From: UBA7374 sp049890275 | Lineage (GTDB): Bacteria; Verrucomicrobiota; Verrucomicrobiia; Opitutales; Coraliomargaritaceae | Direction: 5' to 3' | DNA: 53,377 bases | Assembly: GCA_049890275.1 (NCBI GenBank) | Contig: JBMHBT010000003.1 | Coordinates: forward strand, 1 to 53,377 | Notes under the pieces: model-generated | What the model saw: the letters and a program-made list of their open reading frames with translations, nothing else | Told to the model about the DNA's origin: nothing | The model's database searches: none | Position numbers and translations under genes: made by a program | In this document: one piece after another, positions 37,971 through 47,920 of the stretch | How the letters are laid out: each line of letters begins with the position of its first letter | How positions within the stretch are numbered: position 1 is the stretch's first letter

Positions 37971-40709
37971 ATGAACGATCCGTTCAACGTACTTCGCGAT
38001 CTCAACGGCAAGAGTTACTACAGCTTGCCCGCACTGGAAAATGATGCCGGCCTAAGCGGCATTTCCCGCCTGCCGGTCAGTATCCGCATCGTCCTCGAGT
38101 CTGTCCTGCGCAATTGTGACGGCAAGCGAATCAATCAGGAGGATGTAACCGCACTGGCTGGCTGGAACCCAACTGATCCCGGAAACAAAGAGATCCCCTT
38201 CGTCGTATCCCGCGTCGTTCTACAGGATTTCACCGGTGTGCCCCTTCTCGTCGATCTCGCCGCGATGCGCGATGCGGTGCAAAAGATCGGCGGTGATCCT
38301 GCCTTGATCGAACCATTGGTTCCGGTCGACTTAGTTGTCGACCACTCCGTACAGGTGGATCGCTCCGGTTCAGCGGGTGCTTTCCGACAAAACCTGAAGA
38401 TCGAATTTGAGCGCAACCGAGAGCGCTACCAGTTTCTCAAATGGGGTCAGCAGGCATTTGAAACGTTCAGCGTTGTGCCCCCAGCAATTGGGATCGTCCA
38501 CCAAGTAAATCTGGAGCACCTCGCTCGAGTCGTATTTGAGAAGGACGGACTCCTCTACCCCGACACCCTTGTCGGCACGGACTCGCACACTACCATGATC
38601 AACGGTCTCGGTATTGTCGGCTGGGGCGTCGGCGGAATCGAAGCCGAATCAGGAATGCTCGGCCAGCCGGTCTATTTTAAAACGCCGGAAGTCATCGGAG
38701 TTCACCTGACAGGAGAACTCCCCGAAGGCGCTACCGCCACAGACCTCACCTTGCGCATTACAGAAATGCTCCGTGCTCAGAAGGTTGTGGGCAAGTTTGT
38801 TGAATTCTACGGCCCGGGTGCAGCCGGCCTCAGTCTGGCCGACCGCGCTACCGTAGCTAACATGGCTCCCGAGTACGGAGCGACCATGGGCTTCTTCCCA
38901 GTTGACGAAAAATCCCTCGACTACCTCCGCTTGACCGGTCGGAGCGAGGAACAAATCGCTCGGGTAAAAGAATACTACGAAGCACAAGGACTCTTTGGTA
39001 TCCCTGCCGCCGATGAAATCGACTACAGCCAAACTCTGGAACTCGACATTGGTAGTATTGTTCCCTGCGTGGCCGGTCCAAAGCGTCCGCAGGACCGTAT
39101 TGACCTGCCCGCTCTAAAGGATCGCTTCCAGCAACTCATGGACATGCCCGTTGTAGAAGGCGGCTTTGGAATCGGTCCGGAAGACCGCAATAAATCGGTC
39201 CGTGTACAAGCACCTGTCGCTGCGGGTGGGTGTGATGAAGCGGCAGAAGAACAAGTAGCCACAACAACAGAAGCTCTGCCTGAAATCAGCCACGGACAGG
39301 TATTGATCGCAGCCATTACTAGTTGCACCAATACATCCAATCCATCCGTTATGATCGCAGCCGGCCTGGTTGCACGAAAAGCCAAAGAAAAGGGGCTGCA
39401 AATCAATCCGCTGGTCAAGACTTCCCTTGGGCCGGGCTCCCGCGTAGTCACCGACTACCTAGAAGCAACAGGCTTACAGGAAGATCTCGACGCCCTTGGC
39501 TTCCAGCTTGTCGGCTACGGCTGCACCACCTGTATCGGTAACTCCGGACCACTTGACCCCGCTATCGAAGCCGCACTCAAAGAAGGTGAACTGGTCGGCG
39601 CATCCGTCCTCTCCGGAAACCGCAACTTCGAAGCACGCGTCCACGGAGCCATTAAATCTAATTTTCTCATGTCGCCTCCACTGGTCGTTGCCTACGCACT
39701 CGCGGGAACGGTCGATATTGACCTCGCCGCTGAACCCATTGGCACGGGTAGCGACGGAGAAGCGGTCTTCCTCAAGGATATCTGGCCGAGTAATGAGGAA
39801 ATCGAGGCCCTCGTCCTCTCCGGCCTCAAGCCGGAAATGTTCCAAGCAAAATACAACGAGATTGATACAGCCACACCGGAATGGAATGCCGTGACTTCCT
39901 CCGAGGGTAGCCTCTATGGATGGGATTCCGCCTCCACCTATATTCAAAGCCCACCGTTCTTCGGAGAATTCGGCATGGAGCCGGGAACCATCCAAGACCT
40001 GCTCGACCTGCGCCCTCTTGCCATTGTCGGTGACTCCATTACCACGGATCACATTTCTCCTGCTGGAGCGATTAAGGAAGAGAGTCCTGCCGGGCGCTTC
40101 CTTATCGATCATAAGGTTGAGAAAAAAGACTTTAACAGTTTCGGCTCCCGTCGGGGCAACGACCGGATCATGACCCGCGGCACCTTTGCCAATGTCCGAT
40201 TCAAAAACAAGATGGCCGACGGAAAGGAAGGCGGTTTCACCAAACTGATGCCGGAGGGCACACCGGCCGACATCTATGACGCCTGCCAAACCTACAAGGA
40301 GCGCGGAGAAGGTCTGATCGTGATCGCCGGAGAAGACTACGGAATGGGCAGTTCGCGAGACTGGGCAGCCAAAGGAACAGCCCTCCTTGGAGTAAAGGCC
40401 GTAGTGGCTAAGAGCTTTGAACGCATCCATCGCAGCAACCTCATTGGTATGGGTGTCCTCCCCCTTCAGTTCCCAGCCGGAGTCGATGACCAATCACTTG
40501 GCCTAACCGGTGCAGAAACATTCTCCATAACCGGCCTGAGTAATGATTTACAACCCGGGCAATCCATCTCGATGACTATTCATAAACCCGACGGCAGCGA
40601 AGAATCCGTTGGCCTGACTCTGCGAATCGACACCGCGATTGAAGTTGATTATTATCAACATGGTGGTATTTTAAAATACGTACTGCGTTCCATATTAAAC
40701 GAGTCTTAA
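37971..40709 (+). CDS. acnA: Aconitate hydratase A
   Basis: A 912-residue IRP1/AcnA-type enzyme that interconverts citrate and isocitrate. The iron-sulfur cluster ligands are Cys452 in SCTNTSNPSVM, and Cys518 and Cys521 in GCTTCIGNSGPL. The substrate motifs VGTDSHTTMINGLG and GSSRDWAAKG are present. Length is typical. It lies 42 bases after the peroxiredoxin gene and 21 before the STAS gene. Confidence 0.97.
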   Translation: MNDPFNVLRDLNGKSYYSLPALENDAGLSGISRLPVSIRIVLESVLRNCDGKRINQEDVTALAGWNPTDPGNKEIPFVVSRVVLQDFTGVPLLVDLAAMRDAVQKIGGDPALIEPLVPVDLVVDHSVQVDRSGSAGAFRQNLKIEFERNRERYQFLKWGQQAFETFSVVPPAIGIVHQVNLEHLARVVFEKDGLLYPDTLVGTDSHTTMINGLGIVGWGVGGIEAESGMLGQPVYFKTPEVIGVHLTGELPEGATATDLTLRITEMLRAQKVVGKFVEFYGPGAAGLSLADRATVANMAPEYGATMGFFPVDEKSLDYLRLTGRSEEQIARVKEYYEAQGLFGIPAADEIDYSQTLELDIGSIVPCVAGPKRPQDRIDLPALKDRFQQLMDMPVVEGGFGIGPEDRNKSVRVQAPVAAGGCDEAAEEQVATTTEALPEISHGQVLIAAITSCTNTSNPSVMIAAGLVARKAKEKGLQINPLVKTSLGPGSRVVTDYLEATGLQEDLDALGFQLVGYGCTTCIGNSGPLDPAIEAALKEGELVGASVLSGNRNFEARVHGAIKSNFLMSPPLVVAYALAGTVDIDLAAEPIGTGSDGEAVFLKDIWPSNEEIEALVLSGLKPEMFQAKYNEIDTATPEWNAVTSSEGSLYGWDSASTYIQSPPFFGEFGMEPGTIQDLLDLRPLAIVGDSITTDHISPAGAIKEESPAGRFLIDHKVEKKDFNSFGSRRGNDRIMTRGTFANVRFKNKMADGKEGGFTKLMPEGTPADIYDACQTYKERGEGLIVIAGEDYGMGSSRDWAAKGTALLGVKAVVAKSFERIHRSNLIGMGVLPLQFPAGVDDQSLGLTGAETFSITGLSNDLQPGQSISMTIHKPDGSEESVGLTLRIDTAIEVDYYQHGGILKYVLRSILNES

Positions 40710-40730
40710 TCGCTTAATAGATCGCTCACC

Positions 40731-41237
40731 ATGAGTGAATCCAAACAGCCCTCCTTTCTTGTCAGCGCCGAAACAGAGCTTGTTTCTGTGCAGGTTTTCG
40801 GCAAAGCAAACTACTTGAACTGCAAGCATTTTCGAGAGTTTATCGAATCGATGCTTAAGAGCGGAAAAAAAGAAATTCAGATTAATTTCAGTCACTGCAA
40901 TGGAATGGACAGTACTTTTCTGGGGATCCTTGCGGGATGCGCGCTCCGGCTCAATGACCAGACACCCCCGGGTCGCTTGAGCGTTTGCCAGCTCAGTGAA
41001 CGCAATCGGGAACTCATTACAAACCTTGGACTTCAAGCACTTCTTCACCTCGTGGAAGATGCTCCGGAACGGAAAGATCCCTCACAATTGGATCGCTTGG
41101 AAAACAAGGAAGTTGATGATGCCGCTGAAGTGCTCCATGCGCATGAAAATCTCATCCAAGCCAACTCCGCCAACGCGGCTAAATTTGAAGACGTCATTTC
41201 TTTCCTCAAGAAACAGGTAGAAGACGACGCGGAGTAG
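40731..41237 (+). CDS. STAS-domain protein (anti-sigma-antagonist-like)
   Basis: A 168-residue protein with a STAS domain at about residues 10-110. The likely phosphorylation site is Ser61 in GMDSTFLGIL, the usual place in SpoIIAA/RsbV-like proteins. About 50 extra residues at the C-terminus are helical and acidic. No anti-sigma factor or kinase is adjacent. It ends 136 bases before mreB. A role in a partner-switch is inferred from family only. Confidence 0.83.
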   Translation: MSESKQPSFLVSAETELVSVQVFGKANYLNCKHFREFIESMLKSGKKEIQINFSHCNGMDSTFLGILAGCALRLNDQTPPGRLSVCQLSERNRELITNLGLQALLHLVEDAPERKDPSQLDRLENKEVDDAAEVLHAHENLIQANSANAAKFEDVISFLKKQVEDDAE

Positions 41238-41298
41238 ATATTCTCGTATTGGATGGATCCTCTAGGCCAAAACGGATGATACTAGAGTGGTTCACCTC

Positions 41299-41328
41299 TT
41301 GACAATGGGCGACTTTCCAGCGAATAAA
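41299..41328 (+). promoter_or_regulatory. Candidate promoter of the mreB operon
   Basis: TTGACA at 41299-41304 and AATAAA at 41323-41328 are 18 bases apart, about 46 bases before the mreB GTG. The -35 is a perfect match, the -10 is weak. The adjacent gap has no gene. Confidence 0.45.
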
Positions 41329-41373
41329 TTGAGATCATTCCGAAAGGCAAAAAAATCTAGAATGTAAAATACC

Positions 41374-42396
41374 GTGCTGGGACTTCTCTCCAATGATATA
41401 GGCATCGACTTGGGTACCGCCAATACCCTTGTTTTCGCCAAGGACAAAGGTATCGTCCTGCGCGAACCCAGCGTGGTTGCGGTCTACAGTTCGACGAAAA
41501 AAGTCTGTGCAGTCGGATCCGAGGCTAAAAAAATGCTGGGGCGCACACCGGGCAACATAACCGCTATTCGCCCGATGAAAGATGGCGTGATCGCCGACTT
41601 TGAAATCACGGAGGCAATGCTTCGTTATTTCATCAACAAGGTCAACCGCACCCGCACTTTTATTGCCCCTCGTATTGTCGTGGCAGTGCCTTCCGGCATT
41701 ACCGAAGTGGAACGGCGCGCAGTTAAAGACTCCGCTATTCGCGCCGGCGCCCGAGATGTTGTTTTGATCGAAGAACCGATGGCTGCTGCGATTGGGGTGG
41801 GCTTGCCGATCGATGAACCTGCCGCCAATATGATTGTCGACATCGGCGGAGGTACTACCGAAGTCGCTATCATCTCTCTAGCTGGAGTTGTCTTTACCAA
41901 AAGTATTCGGGTCGGTGGTGACGAGATCGATACGGCTATTGTCAACTACATGAAGCGCGCCTACAACCTCATGATTGGGGAACGCACGGCAGAAGAAATT
42001 AAAATACGCATCGGTTCCGCATCGCCCTTAGAAGAAGAAATATCGATGGAAGTACGCGGTCGGGATTCCGTAGCCGGACTACCAAAATCAATCACGATTA
42101 GCTCACAGGAAATACGCGAAGCCCTCCTCGACACGATGGCTTCTATTGTCGACCTTGTGCGCAACGCCCTCGAGCGCTGCCCTCCGGAATTATCCGCAGA
42201 CCTCGTTGACCGCGGCTTTGTCCTTGCCGGAGGAGGTGCTCAAATTAAAGGCCTCGACCAATTACTCAGCGATAGCACGGGGCTCCCGGTCATCGTAGCT
42301 GATTCACCCCTCACTGCAGTGGCCAATGGTACCGGCCTTGTTCTGCAAGAGTTGGCCTTTCTTTTGAAAGACCTCTCAACCACCCCCAAAGGTTAA
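41374..42396 (+). CDS. mreB: Rod-shape actin homologue MreB
   Basis: A 340-residue bacterial actin that guides lateral cell-wall growth. The start is GTG at 41374. Actin-fold motifs: DIGIDLGTANTLVF (phosphate 1), VIVDIGGGTTEVAVIS-like MIVDIGGGTTEVAIISL (phosphate 2), VLAGGGAQIKGL (adenosine). The N-terminus has a short amphipathic MLGLLS segment. mreC, mreD and mrdA follow without a gap. Confidence 0.97.
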   Translation: MLGLLSNDIGIDLGTANTLVFAKDKGIVLREPSVVAVYSSTKKVCAVGSEAKKMLGRTPGNITAIRPMKDGVIADFEITEAMLRYFINKVNRTRTFIAPRIVVAVPSGITEVERRAVKDSAIRAGARDVVLIEEPMAAAIGVGLPIDEPAANMIVDIGGGTTEVAIISLAGVVFTKSIRVGGDEIDTAIVNYMKRAYNLMIGERTAEEIKIRIGSASPLEEEISMEVRGRDSVAGLPKSITISSQEIREALLDTMASIVDLVRNALERCPPELSADLVDRGFVLAGGGAQIKGLDQLLSDSTGLPVIVADSPLTAVANGTGLVLQELAFLLKDLSTTPKG

Positions 42397-42405
42397 AGGC
42401 CCAAA

Positions 42406-43254
42406 GTGGCGAAATTCCGCCTCGACAGGTATAAACCGCTGGTCGCACTCGGCTTTTTTTTTGCCGCGTGGTGGATCGCTACACCTCTGTTTAAGTCCTT
42501 CCTGCAAATTAGTTTTACCGAGTTCCAGGCACCCTCTTGGGTCGCCACTTCCTACCTCGATGATCTTGCCGGCTTTTGGGCCCGGCGAAGTCACTCCAAA
42601 GTCGAATTAATTGAAGCGGGAAAAAATCTGGAAAGAGAAAAAGCACGCTACCAGATTATGGCCCAGCGCTATGACACACTGGAAGAAGAAATCTCTCGCC
42701 TGGAAACCATGCTCGAAATGCCCGGTCGACGAGAATTCCGAGTTGAAGTCGCTCGCGTCGTACGAAGAGAACAAAGCGCCTGGTGGGGACGTATTATCGT
42801 CCGGAAAGGTCGCAACTATGGTATTCGTCCAGGCTCAGCAGTTATTTTTTCGGGAGGAGTTATTGGCCGAGTCACCACAGTTCATGCTTTTACCGCTGAA
42901 GTTGACCTTGTAACCAGCCCAGATTTCCGTATCGCAGCCCAATTCGAAGGAGATCCCCGGCCAGTTATCTATCAAGGTGCCCCCCAGCAGGGCTTCGGTA
43001 AGCCGTTCGGTCACGTACGTGATGTGCCTCAAGATCTATTAGCCAGCACACAACAGCCGCTTAAACTAGTCACCACGAGTCTCGGTGGCACTTTCCCCGC
43101 GGGGCTCTCCGTCGGTAGTGTCGACTGGCTCGAGCCCGGCAGCACCGGTATTTTCCAATCGGGCAGGGTACGCCTGGATCCTCGCCTCATACACGTTCGG
43201 GAAGTTGCCATATTAGTCCCCCTTGAAGCAGGATCTCCCGGCCATGTATTTTGA
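42406..43254 (+). CDS. mreC: Rod-shape protein MreC
   Basis: A 282-residue bitopic protein started by GTG nine bases after mreB. One membrane segment (about 8-33) is followed by a coiled coil (about 60-100; REKARYQIMAQRYDTLEEEI) and two beta domains in the periplasm, with GIRPGSAVIFSGGVIGRV and AGLSVGSVDWLE. It links MreB to PBP2 and RodA. Sequence is typical though divergent. Confidence 0.92.
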   Translation: MAKFRLDRYKPLVALGFFFAAWWIATPLFKSFLQISFTEFQAPSWVATSYLDDLAGFWARRSHSKVELIEAGKNLEREKARYQIMAQRYDTLEEEISRLETMLEMPGRREFRVEVARVVRREQSAWWGRIIVRKGRNYGIRPGSAVIFSGGVIGRVTTVHAFTAEVDLVTSPDFRIAAQFEGDPRPVIYQGAPQQGFGKPFGHVRDVPQDLLASTQQPLKLVTTSLGGTFPAGLSVGSVDWLEPGSTGIFQSGRVRLDPRLIHVREVAILVPLEAGSPGHVF

Positions 43255-43774
43255 TCCGCGCAGCATCCTCTTTTTCGGAGCAAATATCTTATTATTGCAT
43301 CTGATGCTGATGCTTGCTTCGGCGCTTTCTCTCTGGTCCATTTTTCCGATCCTGCTCGGACCGATGATCATCTTTCCGGTTCTTTATATGCGGCACTCTT
43401 CGTACCTCCTCTGCACGATCTGTACCGGACTTTGGGTGGATGCCGCACTCCCTGTACCCTTTGGCCTGCTCACTGGTACATTCCTCACTATTGGAGCCAT
43501 TACTTTCGCCCTCCGCAAACGTTTCCGTGCAGAAGAAAATCATCACCCCAATCTGCTCGCTCATGTAGCCAACGCAATGATTGTCCTGGCTCTAGCTTGT
43601 GCCTCCGTAGTCGATTCGCAGAATAGCTTCGATTACTGGATACAAACCATCTTCTGTGCCGGGCTCTCCCATACCCTGCTCTTAGCCATTGCCCCCTGGT
43701 TCTTTAATCTACAGCGGCTACTGATTGAGATGCTCCGTCTCGATAATAAGCCCGAGGATCTTCCCCTGTTGTGA
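43244..43774 (+). CDS. mreD: Rod-shape protein MreD
   Basis: A polytopic membrane protein of 176 residues from the ATG at 43244; a longer start at 43223 adds seven residues. It begins inside the last codons of mreC. Five or six hydrophobic segments cover most of the length, with LCTICTGLWVDAALPVPFG and PWFFNLQRLLIEML near the end. It is assigned by position in the mreBCD-mrdA operon as well as its profile. Confidence 0.85.
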   Translation: MYFDPRSILFFGANILLLHLMLMLASALSLWSIFPILLGPMIIFPVLYMRHSSYLLCTICTGLWVDAALPVPFGLLTGTFLTIGAITFALRKRFRAEENHHPNLLAHVANAMIVLALACASVVDSQNSFDYWIQTIFCAGLSHTLLLAIAPWFFNLQRLLIEMLRLDNKPEDLPLL

Positions 43775-45732
43775 GCGAATTTGATATCCAGAGAAGGGAA
43801 AACCCACGCATCCTTGTGCTTTTATGGATTTCCTTGTCCGCAGCCATTGTATTATTCTTTGGTCTGGCTTGGCGACAACTCATTGCCAAGGAAGCTTTCG
43901 ACCAAATGGAGAAGCGTCAGATTGAACGACGTATCCTGCAACCTGGCCCAAGAGGAAATATCTACGACCGCGAAGGTCGCCTTCTTGTCGGTAATCGCCC
44001 ACACTACTCTGCAGTCGTCTACCTCGATGACCTAAGACCTGAATTTCGCCGAGAATTTGTCAAGGTACGCAACCGTGCCGACGCAGAGCTAAAGCAGATT
44101 TTTGAGCAGAAGCCACCGGCACAACGGCCGGATCAGCCTCCAATCGCAAACCGAAATGAGTGCGGCTGGGACGCACGAATGAATGTACTCCAGCGCTACA
44201 TCGATCAAATAAATGCGATCACCGGTCGGACAGACAGCCTTTCCCGGACGAAACTCAAGCGACATTTTAATGAGCAGCTCCTACTCCCACTACCGCTCGC
44301 ACAAGACCTCAACCCAGAGCAATACGCTCGCCTAGCCGAGCAAATCCCGCCCCCACCACGCTCACCGATCCGGATTCATACCGACACCGCACGCTATTAC
44401 CCGAACGGCCCACTTGCGGCTCATGCAATCGGCTACGTGCAAAGCACTGATCCGGATGCGGAGGAAATTCCCGACGACGGTGTAAAGACCTTCACATTTA
44501 AAAAGAAAGTGGGCAAAACCGGTATTGAGCGATCTTTCAATGATCACTTGACCGGCTCCACAGGGATGGAAATCTGGCGCGTCGATCCGCTTGGCTTTCA
44601 AGACACACGCCTTCAACTGATCCCACCGGAGCAAGGTGCCAATCTCATTACAAGTATTGATATTGATCTTCAGCGAGCCGCAGAAACGGCAATTGGCCAA
44701 AGAATCGGAGCTGCCGTAGCCCTCGACATACAATCCGGTGAAGTTCTCGCTATCGCGAGTCATCCGGGCTATGACCTCAACCAACTCAGCCCCTATATCC
44801 CGCGCGAAACCTTTGACGAAATCAACCAACGGGGCGCCTGGCTGGATCGATCCGTCCAGCTTTCCTATCCTCCGGGTTCCACCTTCAAGCTGATTACTGC
44901 CATCGCCGGCCTCTTGAATGGCGAAATACAGCCCGAAAGCCAAGAAAACTGCACCGGCGTATATCGGGTTGGCAACCGTATCTTTCGCTGCCACGCCCGT
45001 AGTGGGCACGGAGTCGTCGACCTTGCCGGAGCCATCGAAGGGAGTTGTAACGTATTTTTTTATGCCCACGGACTTCGTATGGGAATCGACTGGCTCAGCG
45101 AGCAGGCCATGCGCTTCGGTCTCGATCAGCCGACAAAGATTGAATTACCTTTTGAAACACGTCGCCTTGTCGTGCCCACAAAAGAATGGAAGCGTCAGGA
45201 AATTGGGCCCGGCTGGGTACCGGGCGACACTGCCAATACCGCCATCGGGCAAGGCTTCCTCCTCGTTACACCCCTGCAAATGGCCACTGCCATCGCTTCG
45301 ATTGCCCGTGGAGAGACCCGTACCCAACCAACACTGCGCGCACTCTCCAGTCAATCAGCTCGAAAAGTCGATCATGGCGGAGAACCCATTGGCCTCAATC
45401 CGTCAGGGAAGACCCTCCTTTGGGAAGGCATGGAACGCGTCGTCGGCCCTCGCGGTACCGGACGGCTGGTCAGCATCCCGGGGTTACGCATTGCCGGTAA
45501 GACAGGAACCGCCGATTTCCGGGCCCACGGCGAAGAAGTCAACCTCGCTTGGTTTATTGGCTTTGCACCCATTGAAAATCCACAGATTGCCGTTGCCGTC
45601 ATGATTCAAGGCGCCGACGCCAGCCAAAGCTATCACGGTGGATCCACTGCCGGCCCCGTGGCCAAGGATCTCTTTCTTCAAGCCATCGAAAAATACCCCG
45701 AACGCATGGGCTTCCCCCTCAACTCCGATTGA
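43771..45732 (+). CDS. mrdA: Penicillin-binding protein 2 (elongasome transpeptidase)
   Basis: A 653-residue class B PBP. The GTG start overlaps the mreD stop by four bases. A single membrane segment (about 17-38) leads the pedestal domain. The transpeptidase has SxxK as STFK at residues 370-373, SCN at 425-427 and KTG at 577-579. It crosslinks peptidoglycan during elongation, together with the MreBCD proteins just upstream and RodA, which is not in the window. The 3' end overlaps the convergent SDR gene by 14 bases. Confidence 0.95.
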   Translation: MSEFDIQRRENPRILVLLWISLSAAIVLFFGLAWRQLIAKEAFDQMEKRQIERRILQPGPRGNIYDREGRLLVGNRPHYSAVVYLDDLRPEFRREFVKVRNRADAELKQIFEQKPPAQRPDQPPIANRNECGWDARMNVLQRYIDQINAITGRTDSLSRTKLKRHFNEQLLLPLPLAQDLNPEQYARLAEQIPPPPRSPIRIHTDTARYYPNGPLAAHAIGYVQSTDPDAEEIPDDGVKTFTFKKKVGKTGIERSFNDHLTGSTGMEIWRVDPLGFQDTRLQLIPPEQGANLITSIDIDLQRAAETAIGQRIGAAVALDIQSGEVLAIASHPGYDLNQLSPYIPRETFDEINQRGAWLDRSVQLSYPPGSTFKLITAIAGLLNGEIQPESQENCTGVYRVGNRIFRCHARSGHGVVDLAGAIEGSCNVFFYAHGLRMGIDWLSEQAMRFGLDQPTKIELPFETRRLVVPTKEWKRQEIGPGWVPGDTANTAIGQGFLLVTPLQMATAIASIARGETRTQPTLRALSSQSARKVDHGGEPIGLNPSGKTLLWEGMERVVGPRGTGRLVSIPGLRIAGKTGTADFRAHGEEVNLAWFIGFAPIENPQIAVAVMIQGADASQSYHGGSTAGPVAKDLFLQAIEKYPERMGFPLNSD

Positions 45733-46435
45733 GCTTGCGGATGTCCGCATACTCCCCGCTGGGCAGTTCCGGCAATTCCGGAAAAATCTCGATCAGAATC
45801 CGCGCACAGGTTTCTCCGTCCGGCATCCGCTCCGTCCCCTTCGCATCCTTCAGGATTTGCAGCGGCGAATATCGCTCGTCCTCCGGCAGACCGGTCAGGT
45901 AGTCCTGCATCGCCGTATCCACCAACCCAGGAGCCAGCGAACAAAAATGTGTTTCCGGACGCTCCCCGGCATACAGCTTGATCAGCATGTTCAAAGCCGC
46001 CTTCGACAAGCTGTAGCCATTCCATCCACGACTACCCGACAGTGAGGCGCCCGACGAAATGGCAACGACTTGGTCCACTTGACGACCTCTGGAAAAAACC
46101 AGATCGAGCAGCCACTTATTGGCAAATACATTGATCTCCATGGTCTCCCGGAGGTCCTCTAAAGGCGTCTCACCCATATCCCGAATCTGTCCGAGCTTGG
46201 CTGCATTAAGTACCACCAGATCCAGAGCACCCGCCTCCGACAATAGGTCAGCTACCGAATCGGCTCCCGCTTCCCCGGACGATAGGTCAACGGCGGCAAA
46301 GCGCAGCCCCTGCTCGACCAAATCCTCCGGCTCACGGCGGCTACAGCCATAAACATAAGCACCTTGCTCCAGATACATTTTTGCGAGTCCATAACCCAAC
46401 CCGGAACTCACCCCCGTTATAAAAACTGTTTTCAT
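45719..46435 (-). CDS. Short-chain dehydrogenase/reductase
   Basis: A 238-residue classical SDR. It has the cofactor loop GVSSGLG, LNAAKLG in place of NNAG, the catalytic Ser in AISSGASLSG and YSLSK with Tyr and Lys intact. CSLAPGLVDTAM follows. Substrate unknown. It is convergent with mrdA, overlapping its end. Confidence 0.88.
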   Translation of the reverse strand: MKTVFITGVSSGLGYGLAKMYLEQGAYVYGCSRREPEDLVEQGLRFAAVDLSSGEAGADSVADLLSEAGALDLVVLNAAKLGQIRDMGETPLEDLRETMEINVFANKWLLDLVFSRGRQVDQVVAISSGASLSGSRGWNGYSLSKAALNMLIKLYAGERPETHFCSLAPGLVDTAMQDYLTGLPEDERYSPLQILKDAKGTERMPDGETCARILIEIFPELPELPSGEYADIRKLNRS

Positions 46436-46481
46436 AATAAAATACCGCTATCGCCCGGAACCGAGGTCAAGTGCAAGTGAT

Positions 46482-47075
46482 TTACGATTCATTCATTTCC
46501 CTCCAAGTGAAGGCATGGCAAAGCGCAACTGCCGCCGCATCGGATTCATCAAAACGTTTTCCAAAGTCAAACCCTGTAAGACCCGATAGGGTTCGGGCTA
46601 CTTGCTCTTTGCTTGCCCGGCCGGCCCCCACCACCGCTTGCTTGATTCGCAGGGGCGCATATTCAAAAACCGAAAGGCCTCGCATGGCCGCAGTCGCTAC
46701 AGCCGCCCCACGAGCTGCCCCAAGGATCTGGGCTGTTTGGAAATTCTGCACATAAATGGTTTCTTCAATCGCTACGTGACGAATCGAATGCCGATCAACC
46801 AGATCCTCTACCTGATGCCCAATCGCAGCCAGACACTCAATTTGCGATAGTGCCGGACGTAATTTCAAGGAGATTGCCTCCAACATACGTATATCTCGAT
46901 CGGAACGATAATCCACCACGGCAAAACCACTGCCCCGCAAGCTCGGGTCGATTCCCAAAACAACACCTCTGTACGGTTTCGGTACAGAAATCTCCACCTT
47001 TGCTGAACTGACCGCCGACGTACCTCCGCGTGCAATGTAATCAGCCCAGAGTTTTCGTGATGATTTTCGTGCCAT
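46482..47075 (-). CDS. ruvC: Holliday-junction resolvase RuvC
   Basis: A 197-residue endonuclease that cuts four-way junctions. Catalytic acids: Asp43 in GIDPSLRGSG, Glu in AIEETIY, and the late FDESDAAAVALCHA pair. An N-terminal basic extension of about 35 residues (MARKSSRKLW onward) precedes the usual start. The canonical length is about 170. It is divergent from truA by 92 bases. Confidence 0.93.
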   Translation of the reverse strand: MARKSSRKLWADYIARGGTSAVSSAKVEISVPKPYRGVVLGIDPSLRGSGFAVVDYRSDRDIRMLEAISLKLRPALSQIECLAAIGHQVEDLVDRHSIRHVAIEETIYVQNFQTAQILGAARGAAVATAAMRGLSVFEYAPLRIKQAVVGAGRASKEQVARTLSGLTGFDFGKRFDESDAAAVALCHAFTWREMNES

Positions 47076-47167
47076 GGAGAAATGTAGTCATGCGGCTCGG
47101 ATCAAACGCTCGCTCAACCGCTAGAACCCAGCCTTGCAACCAATTCACTAATGGCAAGAGTCATCCC

Positions 47168-47911
47168 ATGCGATGGAAATGCATCTGCGCCTATGATGGC
47201 ACCGAATTTGAAGGTTGGCAGCGCCAACTCACGGGTGGCGCCATACAAAATGTACTCGAAGAAGCACTGACCCGTATCTTCGATACGCCTTTAAAAACCC
47301 ACGGTAGTGGACGCACCGATGCAGGGGTGCACGCGCGGGGACAATGCTTTCATTTCGACGCCGATTGGCCACACGATTCCGGAAAGCTCATCCGTGCACT
47401 CCACTCCATACTGCCCGTTTCGATTAAAATCCTCTCAATCACAAAAGTACCGGAAAGCTTCCACGCTCGGCACTCGGCTATCGGGAAGCGTTACAGCTAC
47501 CGCTACTATTTCGGACGGGCACACCCTCTGGAACAGCGTTATGTCTGGGCCTGCAGAGATACACCTATCGACTTTGCGTCCATGCAGAAAGCTGCTGCCT
47601 GCCTAGTCGGTACGCATGACTTCTCCGCCTACGGCGCCACGCATGGCAAAGACAGCGATCCCAATCCAGTCAAGACCATCCACCGACTCGACCTGAAAAA
47701 AAGAGGCCGGCACATCACAATGACCACCGAAGGCTCCGGCTACCTTTACCGTATGGTACGCAGCTTTTCCGGCGCACTCTATTCAGTCGGTCGCGGACGT
47801 CTCACCCCCGATGATATTAGCAAGATCCTCATTTCAAAAAAACGTACCCACCGCATCGTCACCGCACCTGGTTCTGGTCTCAGTCTCGACAAAGTCTTTT
47901 ATAAAATGTAA
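47168..47911 (+). CDS. truA: tRNA pseudouridine synthase A
   Basis: I choose the ATG at 47168, which starts RWKCICAYDGTEFEGWQ; the longer frame has no family match. The 247-residue enzyme makes pseudouridine at positions 38-40 of tRNAs. The catalytic Asp51 lies in GSGRTDAGVHARGQ. Other marks: YRYYFGRAHPLEQRYVW, HDFSAYGA and YLYRMVRSFSG. It is followed by the ComF-like gene nine bases later. Confidence 0.93.
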   Translation: MRWKCICAYDGTEFEGWQRQLTGGAIQNVLEEALTRIFDTPLKTHGSGRTDAGVHARGQCFHFDADWPHDSGKLIRALHSILPVSIKILSITKVPESFHARHSAIGKRYSYRYYFGRAHPLEQRYVWACRDTPIDFASMQKAAACLVGTHDFSAYGATHGKDSDPNPVKTIHRLDLKKRGRHITMTTEGSGYLYRMVRSFSGALYSVGRGRLTPDDISKILISKKRTHRIVTAPGSGLSLDKVFYKM

Positions 47912-47920
47912 TCTAATGAA

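Noticed and set aside
39474..40493. A 339-codon open frame antisense to aconitase
   Set aside because: A shadow of the acnA coding sequence, without family features.
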